Below are positions 17,767-26,440 of a DNA stretch of 64,000 nt, one piece after another; the stretch's first letter is position 1, and each line of letters opens with the position of its first letter. The DNA comes from Fulvivirga sp. M361 (lineage in GTDB: Bacteria; Bacteroidota; Bacteroidia; Cytophagales; Cyclobacteriaceae). Made by a program: the position numbers and the translations under genes. The DNA lies in assembly GCF_007097395.1 (NCBI RefSeq), contig NZ_VKDC01000008.1, positions 286,677 through 350,676 of the forward strand. Reading direction: 5' to 3'. Below the pieces are notes generated by a model. The model was not told the DNA's origin. It saw only the letters and a list, made by a program, of their open reading frames with translations, and searched no databases.

Positions 17767-18144
17767 TTAAGTGATGGGAAGGACATAAGAATCCATTTGC
17801 CTGATGGTTTCGCTGGTGGTATTGGTAAAACGATAGACATCACAAAAAGCATAGGTTTTACCTGCCATTTTCATTTCACCATTTACTGCCGCCTCTCGAC
17901 CGTGTGTGATAATGGAATGAATTACTACTTCATCAGCTGTGTAATCCTTCATGATATTCATCTCTTTCACGAAATGGTCTTTTCCTTCTATGTGCTTGTC
18001 GCCATAGATGTTCCAGCGAATGTCATCATTGACATGCCGAATAATGAAATCTGCATCGCCGGTAGCGAAGGCAATATTAAAATCCTTTAAGAATTGTTTA
18101 CGAGGTGCGTTTTTGCAATCTGGAGTTACTGTTATTTTAGTCAT
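17767..18144 (-). CDS. SnoaL-like / NTF2-fold protein
   Basis: A 125-residue cytosolic protein with the SnoaL plan: helix APRKQFLKDFNIAFATGDAD, then NDDIRWNIYGDKHIEGKDHF with the usual W/G motif of the pocket, then ITHGREAAVNGEMKMAGKTY and FCDVYRF as the long strands. It resembles the group of stress-related SnoaL proteins common in Bacteroidota; no catalytic residue pair can be assigned with confidence. It lies between a VOC gene and a broken RibD/DHFR-like gene, all on the minus strand. Confidence 0.78.
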   Translation of the reverse strand: MTKITVTPDCKNAPRKQFLKDFNIAFATGDADFIIRHVNDDIRWNIYGDKHIEGKDHFVKEMNIMKDYTADEVVIHSIITHGREAAVNGEMKMAGKTYAFCDVYRFTNTTSETIRQMDSYVLPIT

Positions 18145-18148
18145 TCTT

Positions 18149-18537
18149 TTATTCAGTTAGTATTAATCGTATTTCATCATTAATAAAGTAAAAAGTTGTA
18201 GTCTCCTTTGGATCCAGGGTTCCCGTTTTTCGTGTGTTAGAACATAAACATCTGCTTTGTATACATCTTCTGCCCAATGGACTTCGCCTTCTTCAAACAT
18301 TCGTTTTTCCATAATGTAAGAACCGGTTCCCGCAAACACATCGTCAATTAGTCTACTGTCCGCGCTGTATTCTTCACCACCTTCCATATTGATGTTTTTC
18401 CAAAATGCTTTTTGTTTATACATCTGGTTGTAAATTGCCGGCCCATTGTCTCCAATTGGGTCGCCTGGTCCTCTGTTGTTACCTGCGAAAAAACCATCCA
18501 GAGATATTCCGCTATCAAAGAAAATTTTACTCATCAT
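18149..18537 (-). pseudogene. Truncated, frameshifted RibD/DHFR-family gene
   Basis: The open frame begins MMSKIFFDSGISLDGFFAGN, the start typical of the DHFR-like RibD C-terminal domain proteins, and keeps family features up to YVLTHEKREPWIQ. At about 18200-18210 the frame changes: in the original frame it reads RRLQLFTLLMMKYD and stops at 18163, whereas the other frame continues KETTTFYFINDEI, the expected family sequence, for a few codons and then stops at 18149. The remaining third of the domain is absent and the SnoaL-like gene begins at once. So it carries both a frameshift and a terminal deletion. Confidence 0.75.
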
Positions 18538-18634
18538 GGTTTATTGTTAGTCAAAATTAATTGCCGTCAGTTGTTTCGATGGCTGGTGCTGTTACCCTGT
18601 AATTACCGCCAACTTATTGAAGAATTCATTGTAT

Positions 18635-19039
18635 TTACGCTTTAGGCATATTTTCCCAGTCCAGGTGAACGATATTCCATCGATGACCATCCAGGTCAAC
18701 AAATCCCATGTTATACATCCAGCCCTGGATTTCCTGTGCTTCTGAAAAAATGACTCCACCCACCTCCTTCACTTTTTTGACCATTTCATCCACATAAGCC
18801 CGATCCGGTGCGTCTACAGAGGTGAGTAACTCGCTTCCTTGCTTTGTATCCGAGATTTGATGGGAGGTATACTTTTCAAAATCAGAGTGCGCTACCATCA
18901 TAACAGGTACCTGTCCGATATTAAAACCGATCATACCCGGTACATCTCTTGTGGATTGAAATCCCAGGGACAAGAAGAAGTCTTTGCTCTTCTGAAGGTC
19001 TTTGACGGGAAGGTTAAGCCATAACTCTTGTTTTTTCAT
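18635..19039 (-). CDS. VOC-family protein (glyoxalase/extradiol-type)
   Basis: A 134-residue VOC protein: ELWLNLPVKDLQKSKDFFLS, then LGFQSTRDVPGMIGFNIG, and in the second half GWMYNMGFVDLDGHRWNIVH with the DLDGH turn. It resembles the PhnB-like extradiol dioxygenase family in which catalysis has not been shown. It reads away from the GlxA-like regulator at 19147; between them lie about 100 bases that must contain both promoters. On the minus strand TAAATTTG at about 19056-19063 fits the TAnnTTTG box for this gene. Confidence 0.82.
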   Translation of the reverse strand: MKKQELWLNLPVKDLQKSKDFFLSLGFQSTRDVPGMIGFNIGQVPVMMVAHSDFEKYTSHQISDTKQGSELLTSVDAPDRAYVDEMVKKVKEVGGVIFSEAQEIQGWMYNMGFVDLDGHRWNIVHLDWENMPKA

Positions 19040-19146
19040 TGCTACATTTTATAATCAAATTTAGGAGTTGCTAAGGATCGTTGCACAGTGTGAAACCGAC
19101 TTACTGGGGGGTTGATCACGACAATAGGATTTCCTACCTTGCTTTT

Positions 19147-20118
19147 ATGAAAAGGATCTCTTTGATCGCTCCTGAGGGCGAATTCAGCATTGTTAACCTG
19201 GATTTATCAAGACAAATGTTTCAGTGGGTGAATGAAAACGCTCCTTCTCCGATATTCGATATTGAGATCATCGGCTTGTCTCATGAAGTAAAGCCATCCG
19301 GGCAGCTATACTCCGTCAAGACAGACAGGCTGGTGCATGAGGTGAGCCACACAGATGTGGTGATTATACCGGCTACTTTCGGAAATCCCGAAGAAGTAAT
19401 AAAAATGAACCAGGAACTTGTACCATGGGTCATGAAGCAATATGATAACGGAGCTGACTTGGCCAGCATGTGTGTTGGGGCATTTTTTCTCGGCTCCATG
19501 GGTTTACTAGATGGAAAACGTTGTTCTACCCATTGGGGAGCTGCCAATGATTTCCGAAGGTTGTACCCAAAAGCTATTCTTGAAGATGAGCGGATTGTGT
19601 CAGAGTCTGATCGGATCTATACCAGTGGGGGAGCTCTGGCTTTTACTAATCTTCTCATTTATTTATTGGAGCGGTATGCCGGACGGGAAATAGCTATTAT
19701 GGCAGCTAAAGCCTATATGATTGATATTGATCGGGCAAGTCAATCTCCCTTTGCTGTTTTCACAGGTTTGAAAACCCACCAGGACAAGGAGGTATTAAAG
19801 GCGCAAGAGTTTATCGAATCCCATTTTCAGGAAAAATTTACCGTGGAAGAAATCTGTGAGGAGATAGGGCTTGGGAGACGGTCTTTTGAAAGAAGATTCA
19901 AAAACTCGACCGCCAACACGATATTTGAGTACCTCCAACGGGTGAGAATTGAAGCAGCTAAAAAAGAGCTTGAGAATGGTATGAAAACTGTCTCTCAGGT
20001 TATGTATGATGTCGGGTACTCTGACACAAAAGCCTTCAGAGATATGTTTAAAAGGTGGGTTGGAATGACACCCATTGAATACAGGAACAGGTATAACAAA
20101 GAGGCCGTAACTGTATGA
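19147..20118 (+). CDS. GlxA-like regulator: DJ-1/PfpI domain plus AraC HTH
   Basis: A 323-residue regulator. Residues 1-185 form a DJ-1/PfpI-type domain, seen in the elbow LASMCVGAFFLGSMGLLDGK, where the Cys of the CVGA motif is retained, and in STHWGAANDF. Residues 220-315 hold the AraC helix-turn-helix pair (FTVEEICEEIGLGRRSFERR, then VSQVMYDVGYSDTKAFRDMF and GMTPIEYRNRY). The open frame reaches back to a TTG at 19081, but the ATG at 19147 begins MKRISLIAPEGEFS, the natural start of the domain. It is divergent from the VOC gene and may sense a small aldehyde or amine; inference only. Confidence 0.85.
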   Translation: MKRISLIAPEGEFSIVNLDLSRQMFQWVNENAPSPIFDIEIIGLSHEVKPSGQLYSVKTDRLVHEVSHTDVVIIPATFGNPEEVIKMNQELVPWVMKQYDNGADLASMCVGAFFLGSMGLLDGKRCSTHWGAANDFRRLYPKAILEDERIVSESDRIYTSGGALAFTNLLIYLLERYAGREIAIMAAKAYMIDIDRASQSPFAVFTGLKTHQDKEVLKAQEFIESHFQEKFTVEEICEEIGLGRRSFERRFKNSTANTIFEYLQRVRIEAAKKELENGMKTVSQVMYDVGYSDTKAFRDMFKRWVGMTPIEYRNRYNKEAVTV

Positions 20119-20299
20119 GCAACTTTAAAGTATTGATAAAGGATTTTAATCAAACTACGGAAACCCGGAAATTCCAATCAGAGAGGTACAACCGTATCTT
20201 GCTTCCAGGTTTACTATTAATTGCCTGACAAATTCAGTCCTGTGATCAAAAGATAAGTAGTAGAAACTATCGATGTCAGAATCAAAACGTTCTCTACCA

Positions 20300-20449
20300 A
20301 AATCGATGCTTATTTGATCAGGGGTAAGAAGGCCATCGTAACAGGAGGTGGAAGTGGCATAGGTAAGGCTATTGCAATAGCATTGGCAGGAAATGGCCCA
20401 TGTATCTATTTTGGATATGGATATCGAACATGCGGCTAATGCAGCCTGA
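20300..20449 (+). pseudogene. Short-chain dehydrogenase remnant
   Basis: In frame from about 20323 the text reads GKKAIVTGGGSGIGKAIAIA, the dinucleotide-binding TGxxxGIG start of a short-chain dehydrogenase. After LAGNGP the frame is lost, and in the next frame VSILDMDIEHAANAA continues the domain up to a stop at 20449. Only about 45 of 250 residues remain; no start codon is in frame. It is a dead fragment. Confidence 0.7.
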
Positions 20450-20490
20450 TGATAATAAAAACAGATATTCCAAACTTGAAAAACTAGTCC

Positions 20491-20510
20491 CTTTCAGCAA
20501 GAGCTGAAAG
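20491..20510 (+). repeat. Perfect stem-loop upstream of fucosidase operon
   Basis: CTTTCAGC and GCTGAAAG form an 8-bp perfect stem with the loop AAGA, 137 bases before the GH29 start. No T-run follows, so it is not a standard terminator. The TGCACAGGTGTG motif begins six bases after it. Confidence 0.5.
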
Positions 20511-20516
20511 TTATAA

Positions 20517-20529
20517 TGCACAGGTGTGC
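20517..20529 (+). repeat. TGCACAGGTGTG motif, copy 1
   Basis: TGCACAGGTGTGC, containing the palindrome GCACA-GG-TGTGC. The first 12 bases recur at 41643 and, reversed, at 43941. Located about 120 bases before the GH29 gene. Confidence 0.5.
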
Positions 20530-20638
20530 GGTTCAAATGTGTCGATCACCGCTTTCTGAAAGGCCACTAAATCCATACATTCATTTATTGGTTAATTTAT
20601 ATTAAGTAATGATGCTGGCCTTTTGGCGTGAACGACTC

Positions 20639-20676
20639 ACAGATACATGAAAAAAACAACTTACAGATACATGAAA
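20639..20676 (+). repeat. Direct repeat at GH29 translation start
   Basis: ACAGATACATGAAA occurs at 20639-20652 and again at 20663-20676, 24 bases apart and in the same frame, so two ATG codons (20647 and 20671) have the same context. A small tandem duplication of the start region is the simplest reading. Confidence 0.6.
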
Positions 20677-22455
20677 TATACCAGTGGTCTCCTACTTATA
20701 CCGTTGATGATTAGTTCCTATTCCATTTTTGCACAGAAATCGGAAGGCATGGATGAAATGTGGGGTGATCAAAAAGTAATTGAGCGATCAGATATTGGAG
20801 CCAGGGCCGCATTGTTTGACGATGGTAACTATTCCATGTTTATTCACTGGGGGATCTACTCCAATATTGGCAACAAATGGGAAGATACCACTTATTATGG
20901 CATTAGCGAATGGATCATGCACCCACGCAGGGCCAATATACCTGCAAAGGAATACATGGCAGAAGCAAAGAATTTTAATCCGGTAAATTTTGATGCGAAG
21001 GCCATTGCCAGATTAGCGAAAGACGCAGGTATGAAATACATTATAGTTACCAGTAAGCACCATGACGGGTTTGCCATGTACGATTCCAAAAGCAATGATT
21101 TCAATATCGTAGACGCCACTCCATTTGCACGTGATCCAATGAAAGAACTTTCAAAAGCGTGTAAAGAAGAAGGTATTGGCTTCGGCTTCTATTACTCTCA
21201 CAATCAGGACTGGACGTTTCCCGGAGGAAATGGAGGTCCTTCAAAAACAGCAAAAGGAAAGGAGGTAGGATTCGATTATTACTTCAAGGAAAAGTGCCTT
21301 CCTCAAGTCAAAGAAATCACAACGCAATATGGGGATATAGCCCTGGTGTGGTTCGATACCCCAGGTAAAATGGAAAAGAAGTATGTCGAAGAGTTGGTGG
21401 AGGTCGTTAGAAAAAACCAGCCCAATGCCCTGGTCTCTGGCCGGGCCGGACACAACCTTGGTGATTACCTCTCTTTTGGTGACATGAATATCCCGGTGAG
21501 AAATGTGAATGGATTATGGGAGACAGTAGATGTTACCAACGACTCCTGGGGTTACGCCTGGTACGATGAAAACTGGAAAAGCCCCAAACGCATTCTGAAG
21601 TCCGTGATTTCCACGGTGGCCAGAGGAGGTACCTATATGCTCAATGTAGGGCCTAAGCCGGATGGCACCATTCCAATAGAAGCTCAAAACGCATTAAGAG
21701 GTAGTGGAGAATGGATCGATAAGTATCCACAGGTCATTTATAAAGCCGATCCATCGCCATGGGGAAAGGCACTACCCTGGGGTGATGTTACAGTATCTGA
21801 AGGCAAGCTAAATCTATGTATTTATGAATGGCCGCTGGATGGTGAAATAGTCTTGCCAGGATTGAATAACACAATCAAATCAGCAGGACTTTGGGTAGAT
21901 GGAGCGTTGGAGTCGCTGCAAGCAAGTAAGTCTGGAAACTGGGTAACGATCAAGCTACCTGCCCGTCGACCAGAAAAGCTGATCTCTGTTGTTGAACTTG
22001 AAGTTCAGGGAGAAATTTTGGTAGATAAATCTTTGAGTATTGATCCTGCCTATTCAACTGAACTGCCAGTGGATTTTGCCAGGGCAGAAAATTGTATCAT
22101 CGAAGGAAAAAGATGGATGGAAAAATTTGGAGAATGGAAACACATCTCGCATGCACATGATTGGAAAGACAACAGTAAAGTGTCTTGGGAAGTGGAAATC
22201 ATGGAGGCTGGTTACTATCAGGTGGATCTGAGTTATGCCGGTGCTGGCCGATTGGTTTGGAGAATAGAAAGTGCCGAGGGGGATATGGTGCAAAACCAGC
22301 AGAATGCATCACATGTCTACAGCTTTTATGAGATGGGACTATTGAAATTTGAAAAGCCGGGAAAACATACTGTTTCTGTTTCTCTCAAAGAAGGGGATCG
22401 CGCCAGTGCCAGCCTGAAAGAGATAAAATTCACACCGCTATCAAGTTTAGAATAA
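20647..22455 (+). CDS. GH29 alpha-L-fucosidase, secreted
   Basis: A 602-residue enzyme that removes terminal alpha-L-fucose. MKYTSGLLLIPLMISSYSIF (from residue 9) is the signal peptide, cleaved after AQ near residue 30. The barrel shows the GH29 hallmarks FIHWGIYS (about 65-72), TSKHHDGFAMY (135-145) and VWFDTPG with nucleophile Asp237; GGTYMLNVGPKPDG closes it. The last 200 residues form a beta-sandwich and a further binding-like domain. Two ATG codons in repeated context are possible starts; the second gives a cleaner signal. It leads a four-gene run with a sulfatase (7-base gap), a GH43-like enzyme and a thioredoxin-fold protein, suggesting fucose release from sulfated glycans. Confidence 0.9.
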   Translation: MKKTTYRYMKYTSGLLLIPLMISSYSIFAQKSEGMDEMWGDQKVIERSDIGARAALFDDGNYSMFIHWGIYSNIGNKWEDTTYYGISEWIMHPRRANIPAKEYMAEAKNFNPVNFDAKAIARLAKDAGMKYIIVTSKHHDGFAMYDSKSNDFNIVDATPFARDPMKELSKACKEEGIGFGFYYSHNQDWTFPGGNGGPSKTAKGKEVGFDYYFKEKCLPQVKEITTQYGDIALVWFDTPGKMEKKYVEELVEVVRKNQPNALVSGRAGHNLGDYLSFGDMNIPVRNVNGLWETVDVTNDSWGYAWYDENWKSPKRILKSVISTVARGGTYMLNVGPKPDGTIPIEAQNALRGSGEWIDKYPQVIYKADPSPWGKALPWGDVTVSEGKLNLCIYEWPLDGEIVLPGLNNTIKSAGLWVDGALESLQASKSGNWVTIKLPARRPEKLISVVELEVQGEILVDKSLSIDPAYSTELPVDFARAENCIIEGKRWMEKFGEWKHISHAHDWKDNSKVSWEVEIMEAGYYQVDLSYAGAGRLVWRIESAEGDMVQNQQNASHVYSFYEMGLLKFEKPGKHTVSVSLKEGDRASASLKEIKFTPLSSLE

Positions 22456-22462
22456 GTAACAA

Positions 22463-23890
22463 ATGAGAAAATATCAAAAGTCTATACGAGCATTTTCAAT
22501 ATATAGCCTGGTAGGAGTACTGCTCTTTTCTTGTAAGCCCAGGCCAACCCAAGAGTCTGTAAAATTAGAAACAACTGGTAAGCCCAATATCATTTTTATT
22601 TACGCCGATGATTGGGGCTATGAAGATTTAGGTAGCCATGGCAGTACATTTTGCAAAACACCCAATCTGGATAAGATGGTGAAGGAAGGGGTGGACTTCC
22701 AAAATTTCACAGTTTCCAATCCGGTATGTTCTCCAAGTAGAACAGCAGTGATGACCGGACATTTTCCTGCACGTCATTCCGTCCACGGGCATTTTGCAAC
22801 GGTGCAATCTCACATTAAGAGGAATATGCCCGATTGGCTTAATCCGGAGGTGGTCATGTTACCTCGTTTATTAAAAGAGGCAGGTTACAAAACCGCTCAT
22901 TATGGTAAATGGCATTTATCAAATACACATGTGGCAGATGCTCCTTCACCTTTGGACTATGGTTATGATGCTTATGATGCATTTAATCTGCCTAATCAGC
23001 TACCGCAAATGAGTGCAGACTCTACCATGACACGGACATTGGATTTCATAGAGAAGAATAAAGAGAACCCTTTCTTTGTAAATGTATGGGTACATGCAAC
23101 CCATACACCTCATTATCCTAAAGAGAAGTTCCTAGCTCAATTTTCTGATTTAGATGAGCAGCAACAGGTTTATGCTGCGGTAGTTGCCGAAGCAGACTAT
23201 AACATTGGCCTATTATTTAATAAGCTAAAGGAATTAGGACTAGATGAGAATACATTGGTTATTTTTTCCTCTGATAATGGTCCTGAAATAACAGGTAATG
23301 AGTATAAAAAACATGCTGAAGACAATTCTACGGGCCCAGGTTTAGGAACCTATTATTCTGTGGGGGAAACGAATGGTTTAAAAGGCCGGAAACGCTCATT
23401 GTATGCGGGAGGCATACGTGTTCCTTTTATTGTGCGTTGGCCAGGTGTTGTTCCTGCCGGTAAGGTTGATAAAACCACACCGTTAGCCGCTGTAGATATC
23501 TTACCAACCTTTGTGGAATTAGCTGGGGGAACGTTACCGGAAACTTACGAACCTGACGGAGAAAGCCTGGTGTCGATTTTTAAAGGAAACAGCTATACCA
23601 GGCAGTCTACCATTTATTGGCAATGGCTGTTTGCGAATGTAAACACTGATTTTTGGCCAGGCTTGGGTATTCAGGATGGGGAGTGGAAGTTGCTCATCAA
23701 TAGAGAAATTAATAGAAAAGAGCTTTACAACACCAATACCGACTGGGCTGAGCAAATTGACCTGGTTGCACAAAATCCCGGAAAAGTAAAAGAACTAGAG
23801 GCAAAGCTGGATAAATGGTTACTCACACTACCCGAAAATCCACCAACAAATTGCTTCTCTGCTGAAAGAGGGAGCCTTACTAACAACTGA
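22463..23890 (+). CDS. Sulfatase, S1 family (formylglycine type), lipoprotein
   Basis: A 475-residue arylsulfatase-superfamily enzyme anchored as a lipoprotein (LVGVLLFSCKPRP). The active-site motif CSPSR at residues 89-93 matches the C/S-x-P-S-R formylglycine signature; metal ligands Asp49 and Asp50 lie in FIYADDWGYED, GKWHLS is at about 150 and FSSDNGPE near 272. GRKRSLYAGGIRVPF and the C-terminal subdomain are complete. It probably removes sulfate from a fucose or galactose residue after or before the action of the neighbouring fucosidase. The needed formylglycine-generating enzyme is not in the window. Confidence 0.9.
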   Translation: MRKYQKSIRAFSIYSLVGVLLFSCKPRPTQESVKLETTGKPNIIFIYADDWGYEDLGSHGSTFCKTPNLDKMVKEGVDFQNFTVSNPVCSPSRTAVMTGHFPARHSVHGHFATVQSHIKRNMPDWLNPEVVMLPRLLKEAGYKTAHYGKWHLSNTHVADAPSPLDYGYDAYDAFNLPNQLPQMSADSTMTRTLDFIEKNKENPFFVNVWVHATHTPHYPKEKFLAQFSDLDEQQQVYAAVVAEADYNIGLLFNKLKELGLDENTLVIFSSDNGPEITGNEYKKHAEDNSTGPGLGTYYSVGETNGLKGRKRSLYAGGIRVPFIVRWPGVVPAGKVDKTTPLAAVDILPTFVELAGGTLPETYEPDGESLVSIFKGNSYTRQSTIYWQWLFANVNTDFWPGLGIQDGEWKLLINREINRKELYNTNTDWAEQIDLVAQNPGKVKELEAKLDKWLLTLPENPPTNCFSAERGSLTNN

Positions 23891-23908
23891 ACACCAAATT
23901 ATAGAAAG

Positions 23909-24844
23909 ATGAAAAATTTTACATTTCTGATCTTATTAATGGTTAATCAGTTGAGCAATGCTCAAAATCCTATTCTTTGGGATACGGATTCCAATTTTCT
24001 TTATACGGCGTTTCCGGCAGCTGAAGTATACAACGATAAGGTTTATGTGTACTGTTCGCGCAACCAGCCAGATGCAACGAATTACGCAACCATGCAGGAT
24101 TACATGGTATTGGAAACAGAAGATATGAAAAATTGGGTTAACCATGGAGTGGTACTAAAACCACGGGAATACTCCTGGGCAGACGGACAAATGAATGCCG
24201 CAGATGTGGCGTATAAAGATGGCTGGTATTACTTCTATTTCCCTTATAACAAAACCCATATTGGTGTCGCTAAAAGTCGAAACCCCGAGGGCCCCTGGGA
24301 AGAAGCAGTCACTGACAAGATAACCAGCATATTTGATCCAACCGTAATTATTGATGACGATGGCCAGGCATATATTTATGGTAACGATCATAAAGTAGAT
24401 ATAGGAGAACCCGGGACGTACATAATGGGGGCAAAACTTAAGGATAATATGACCGAGCTGGATGGAGACTGGATTAGATTGAGCAAAAAAGAAGTAAAGG
24501 AAGCCGCTCATGTTTTTAAACGAAAGGGCATCTATTATTTTCATGCAAGTGTAGGTGCAAAAACAGTGTATTGGATGGCGGATACCCCGTTGCCACAATA
24601 TGCAACATTTAAAGGGGTACTGGCAGAAAATTCCCCCGATTCACCCAACCATGCATCTGCCATAGAATTTAAAGGACAATGGTACTTTTTCTATCATCGT
24701 GGCGATGTAAACAACGGTTCTTTTTTTCGTCCATCAGCATGTTTTGATAAAATGACCTTTAACCCGGATGGTACAATTCAGCCCATTGTTTATACTCTTG
24801 ACCCTGACTACAGGCAAAGGCCTGTAGGTATAAAAGACGAATAA
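23909..24844 (+). CDS. GH43-like five-bladed propeller glycoside hydrolase
   Basis: A 311-residue secreted protein with signal peptide ending SNAQ. The propeller is recognised by repeated blades such as SIFDPTVIIDDDGQAYIYGN (the DPxVxxDDDGxxYxxYG blade typical of GH43), WADGQMNAADVAYKDGWYYF and HASAIEFKGQWYFFYHRGD. Family 43 removes arabinose, xylose or galactose. The N-terminal catalytic Asp motif usually written ADP is replaced by a region beginning NPILWDTDSNFLYTAFPAAE, so base identity is uncertain and a sister family (GH117-like or GH43-related) is possible. Eighteen bases follow the sulfatase. Confidence 0.75.
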   Translation: MKNFTFLILLMVNQLSNAQNPILWDTDSNFLYTAFPAAEVYNDKVYVYCSRNQPDATNYATMQDYMVLETEDMKNWVNHGVVLKPREYSWADGQMNAADVAYKDGWYYFYFPYNKTHIGVAKSRNPEGPWEEAVTDKITSIFDPTVIIDDDGQAYIYGNDHKVDIGEPGTYIMGAKLKDNMTELDGDWIRLSKKEVKEAAHVFKRKGIYYFHASVGAKTVYWMADTPLPQYATFKGVLAENSPDSPNHASAIEFKGQWYFFYHRGDVNNGSFFRPSACFDKMTFNPDGTIQPIVYTLDPDYRQRPVGIKDE

Positions 24845-24917
24845 AAATTTTGGTTTTACTATGATGAAGTTAAAGACGATCTATACCAATTATCTAATGG
24901 ATAAAGACAATAATCAA

Positions 24918-26108
24918 ATGGCCAATAAAAAATTCGTATTGCTGTTTTCAGCATTGCTGATACTATTTTCATCTTGTCAGGATACCAGCAAAAAACAAAC
25001 CATTGCTCAGGACTTAACGAAAGAGTTTACTGCAAATCCGGTAAAAATTGAAAAGCAGGAGGTAGTTACGCTCGCAATAGGTGCTGATGCCCCGGATTTT
25101 AATTTACCGAATTTGAAAGGGGAATTTATGAGTTTGAAAAATTTCGAACAGGCCGAAATACTTGTGATGATTTTTACATGCAATCACTGTCCTACCTCTC
25201 AGGCTTATGAAAACAGAATAATAGAATTCACAAAAGAATACAAAGATAAAGGTGTAGCTGTTGTTGCAGTTAATTCTGCCAGTCCGTTGGGCTTAATGTA
25301 TCCGGAGAGTTCATGGTCTGATGTTGATGATTCTTATGAAGACATGAAAATAAGGGCCAGGGATAGAGGTTTTAATTTTCCTTATCTGTATGACGGCGAT
25401 TTGCAGGAAGCATCCTTAAGTTACGGTGCAATGGCTACCCCACATATCTTTATTCTGGACAAGGAAAGAAAACTTCGCTACCAGGGACGAATAGATGCAG
25501 ATCAAAAGCAGGGGGTTGGTAAATCTGAAGATTTGATTCAGGCTGTTGAAGAATTGCTGGCAGGAAAAGAGGTAAGTAATCCGGTAACTAAATCCATTGG
25601 TTGTTCCACTAAATGGTCGTGGAAAGCAGATAATGCTAAAGCCCTTGATGAGAGATGGGCAAAACGTGAAGTGGCCTTAAATGAGATCGACAATGAAGGA
25701 GTCAAAGAATTATTGGCCAATAATACCGAAAAATTACAACTGATCAATGTTTGGGCCAGTTGGTGTGCACCTTGTGTTGTAGAATTCCCCGATTTGGTAA
25801 AATTACAAAGAATGTATGGCAAGAAAGATTTTCAATTTATCTCACTTTCTGTCGATAAAATGGAGATAAAAGATAAGGTTTTAAAATTCTTAAAAGAAGA
25901 ACAAGCTGCTGTGGAAAATTACATCTATTCACAAGGTGATCTATATGAACTTATAGAGTTGGTTGATCCTGATTGGAGCGGTGCGCTTCCCTATACATTG
26001 TTAGTGGAGCCCGGAGGTAAAAAGGTTTATACGTATCAGGGCGCAGTTGAATTGCTTGAGTTAAGAAAGGCAATTGTAGATCATGAATTGATTGGCAGGT
26101 ATAGATAG
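24918..26108 (+). CDS. Tandem thioredoxin-fold lipoprotein (redoxin + TlpA-like)
   Basis: A lipoprotein of 396 residues from ATG 24918: MANKKFVLLFSALLILFSSC gives a lipobox FSSC; an upstream ATG at 24861 would add 19 polar residues. The first domain, about residues 50-215, is an AhpC/TSA-like redoxin (APDFNLPNLKGEFMSL) with FTCNHCPTSQAY, where C-N-H-C replaces the usual CxxC pair. The second, about 255-390, is TlpA-like with WASWCAPCVVEFPDL. Two redox centres in one periplasmic chain suggest electron transfer or disulfide repair. It is last in the GH29 unit; a link to sulfatase maturation or folding in the envelope is possible but unproven. Confidence 0.8.
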   Translation: MANKKFVLLFSALLILFSSCQDTSKKQTIAQDLTKEFTANPVKIEKQEVVTLAIGADAPDFNLPNLKGEFMSLKNFEQAEILVMIFTCNHCPTSQAYENRIIEFTKEYKDKGVAVVAVNSASPLGLMYPESSWSDVDDSYEDMKIRARDRGFNFPYLYDGDLQEASLSYGAMATPHIFILDKERKLRYQGRIDADQKQGVGKSEDLIQAVEELLAGKEVSNPVTKSIGCSTKWSWKADNAKALDERWAKREVALNEIDNEGVKELLANNTEKLQLINVWASWCAPCVVEFPDLVKLQRMYGKKDFQFISLSVDKMEIKDKVLKFLKEEQAAVENYIYSQGDLYELIELVDPDWSGALPYTLLVEPGGKKVYTYQGAVELLELRKAIVDHELIGRYR

Positions 26109-26440
26109 TTAAGGTTCCGGGGCAATACCAAAAGGATATTGGTCTGAATTTATGAAAGATGCCGCGTATGATACCTGTTTTAACAAGAAGGGACACATTG
26201 AAAATTCCGAACGCCCGGAAGGCTAATCACCTTACCCTGTTGATGACCGAATTGACCGGATGAGTATTTCCGTCTGATTTTCAAAGCTCTGCAAGTGGAA
26301 AATTTTCCTTTTTTAGTACCTTTTTCCCGATCGAGGGAGAAGGAGTTTTCATTTGATTTTCAACTTTTCATTCTGTGCGCTGGCTTTGCTCTTTGCCACC
26401 GCAGGAACGAGGATGGTAATGTTGCAAATAGCGTTGAGCT
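26109..26440. other. Gap holding a 30-codon coding remnant
   Basis: From 26134 to the stop at 26226 the plus strand reads GYWSEFMKDAAYDTCFNKK and further codons, a dense protein-like stretch with no start. It looks like the C-terminal tail of a lost gene, family not recognised. The rest is non-coding and borders the restriction island. Confidence 0.5.

Larger units (their letters stand above)
20119..20646 (+). other. Gene-poor leader with decayed sequences
   Basis: This 528-base gap separates the GlxA-like gene from the fucosidase operon. It holds a short-chain dehydrogenase remnant (see 20300-20449), a perfect stem-loop at 20491-20510 and a TGCACAGGTGTG motif at 20517. No complete gene is present. 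Confidence 0.6.

Noticed and set aside
19081..19146. TTG-initiated extension of the GlxA-like regulator
   Set aside because: The natural domain start is ATG 19147; the extension has no domain character and covers the divergent promoter region.
24155..24598. 147-codon minus-strand open frame in the GH43-like gene
   Set aside because: Propeller blades are clear on the plus strand; the minus frame is rich in Cys and Ile without pattern.
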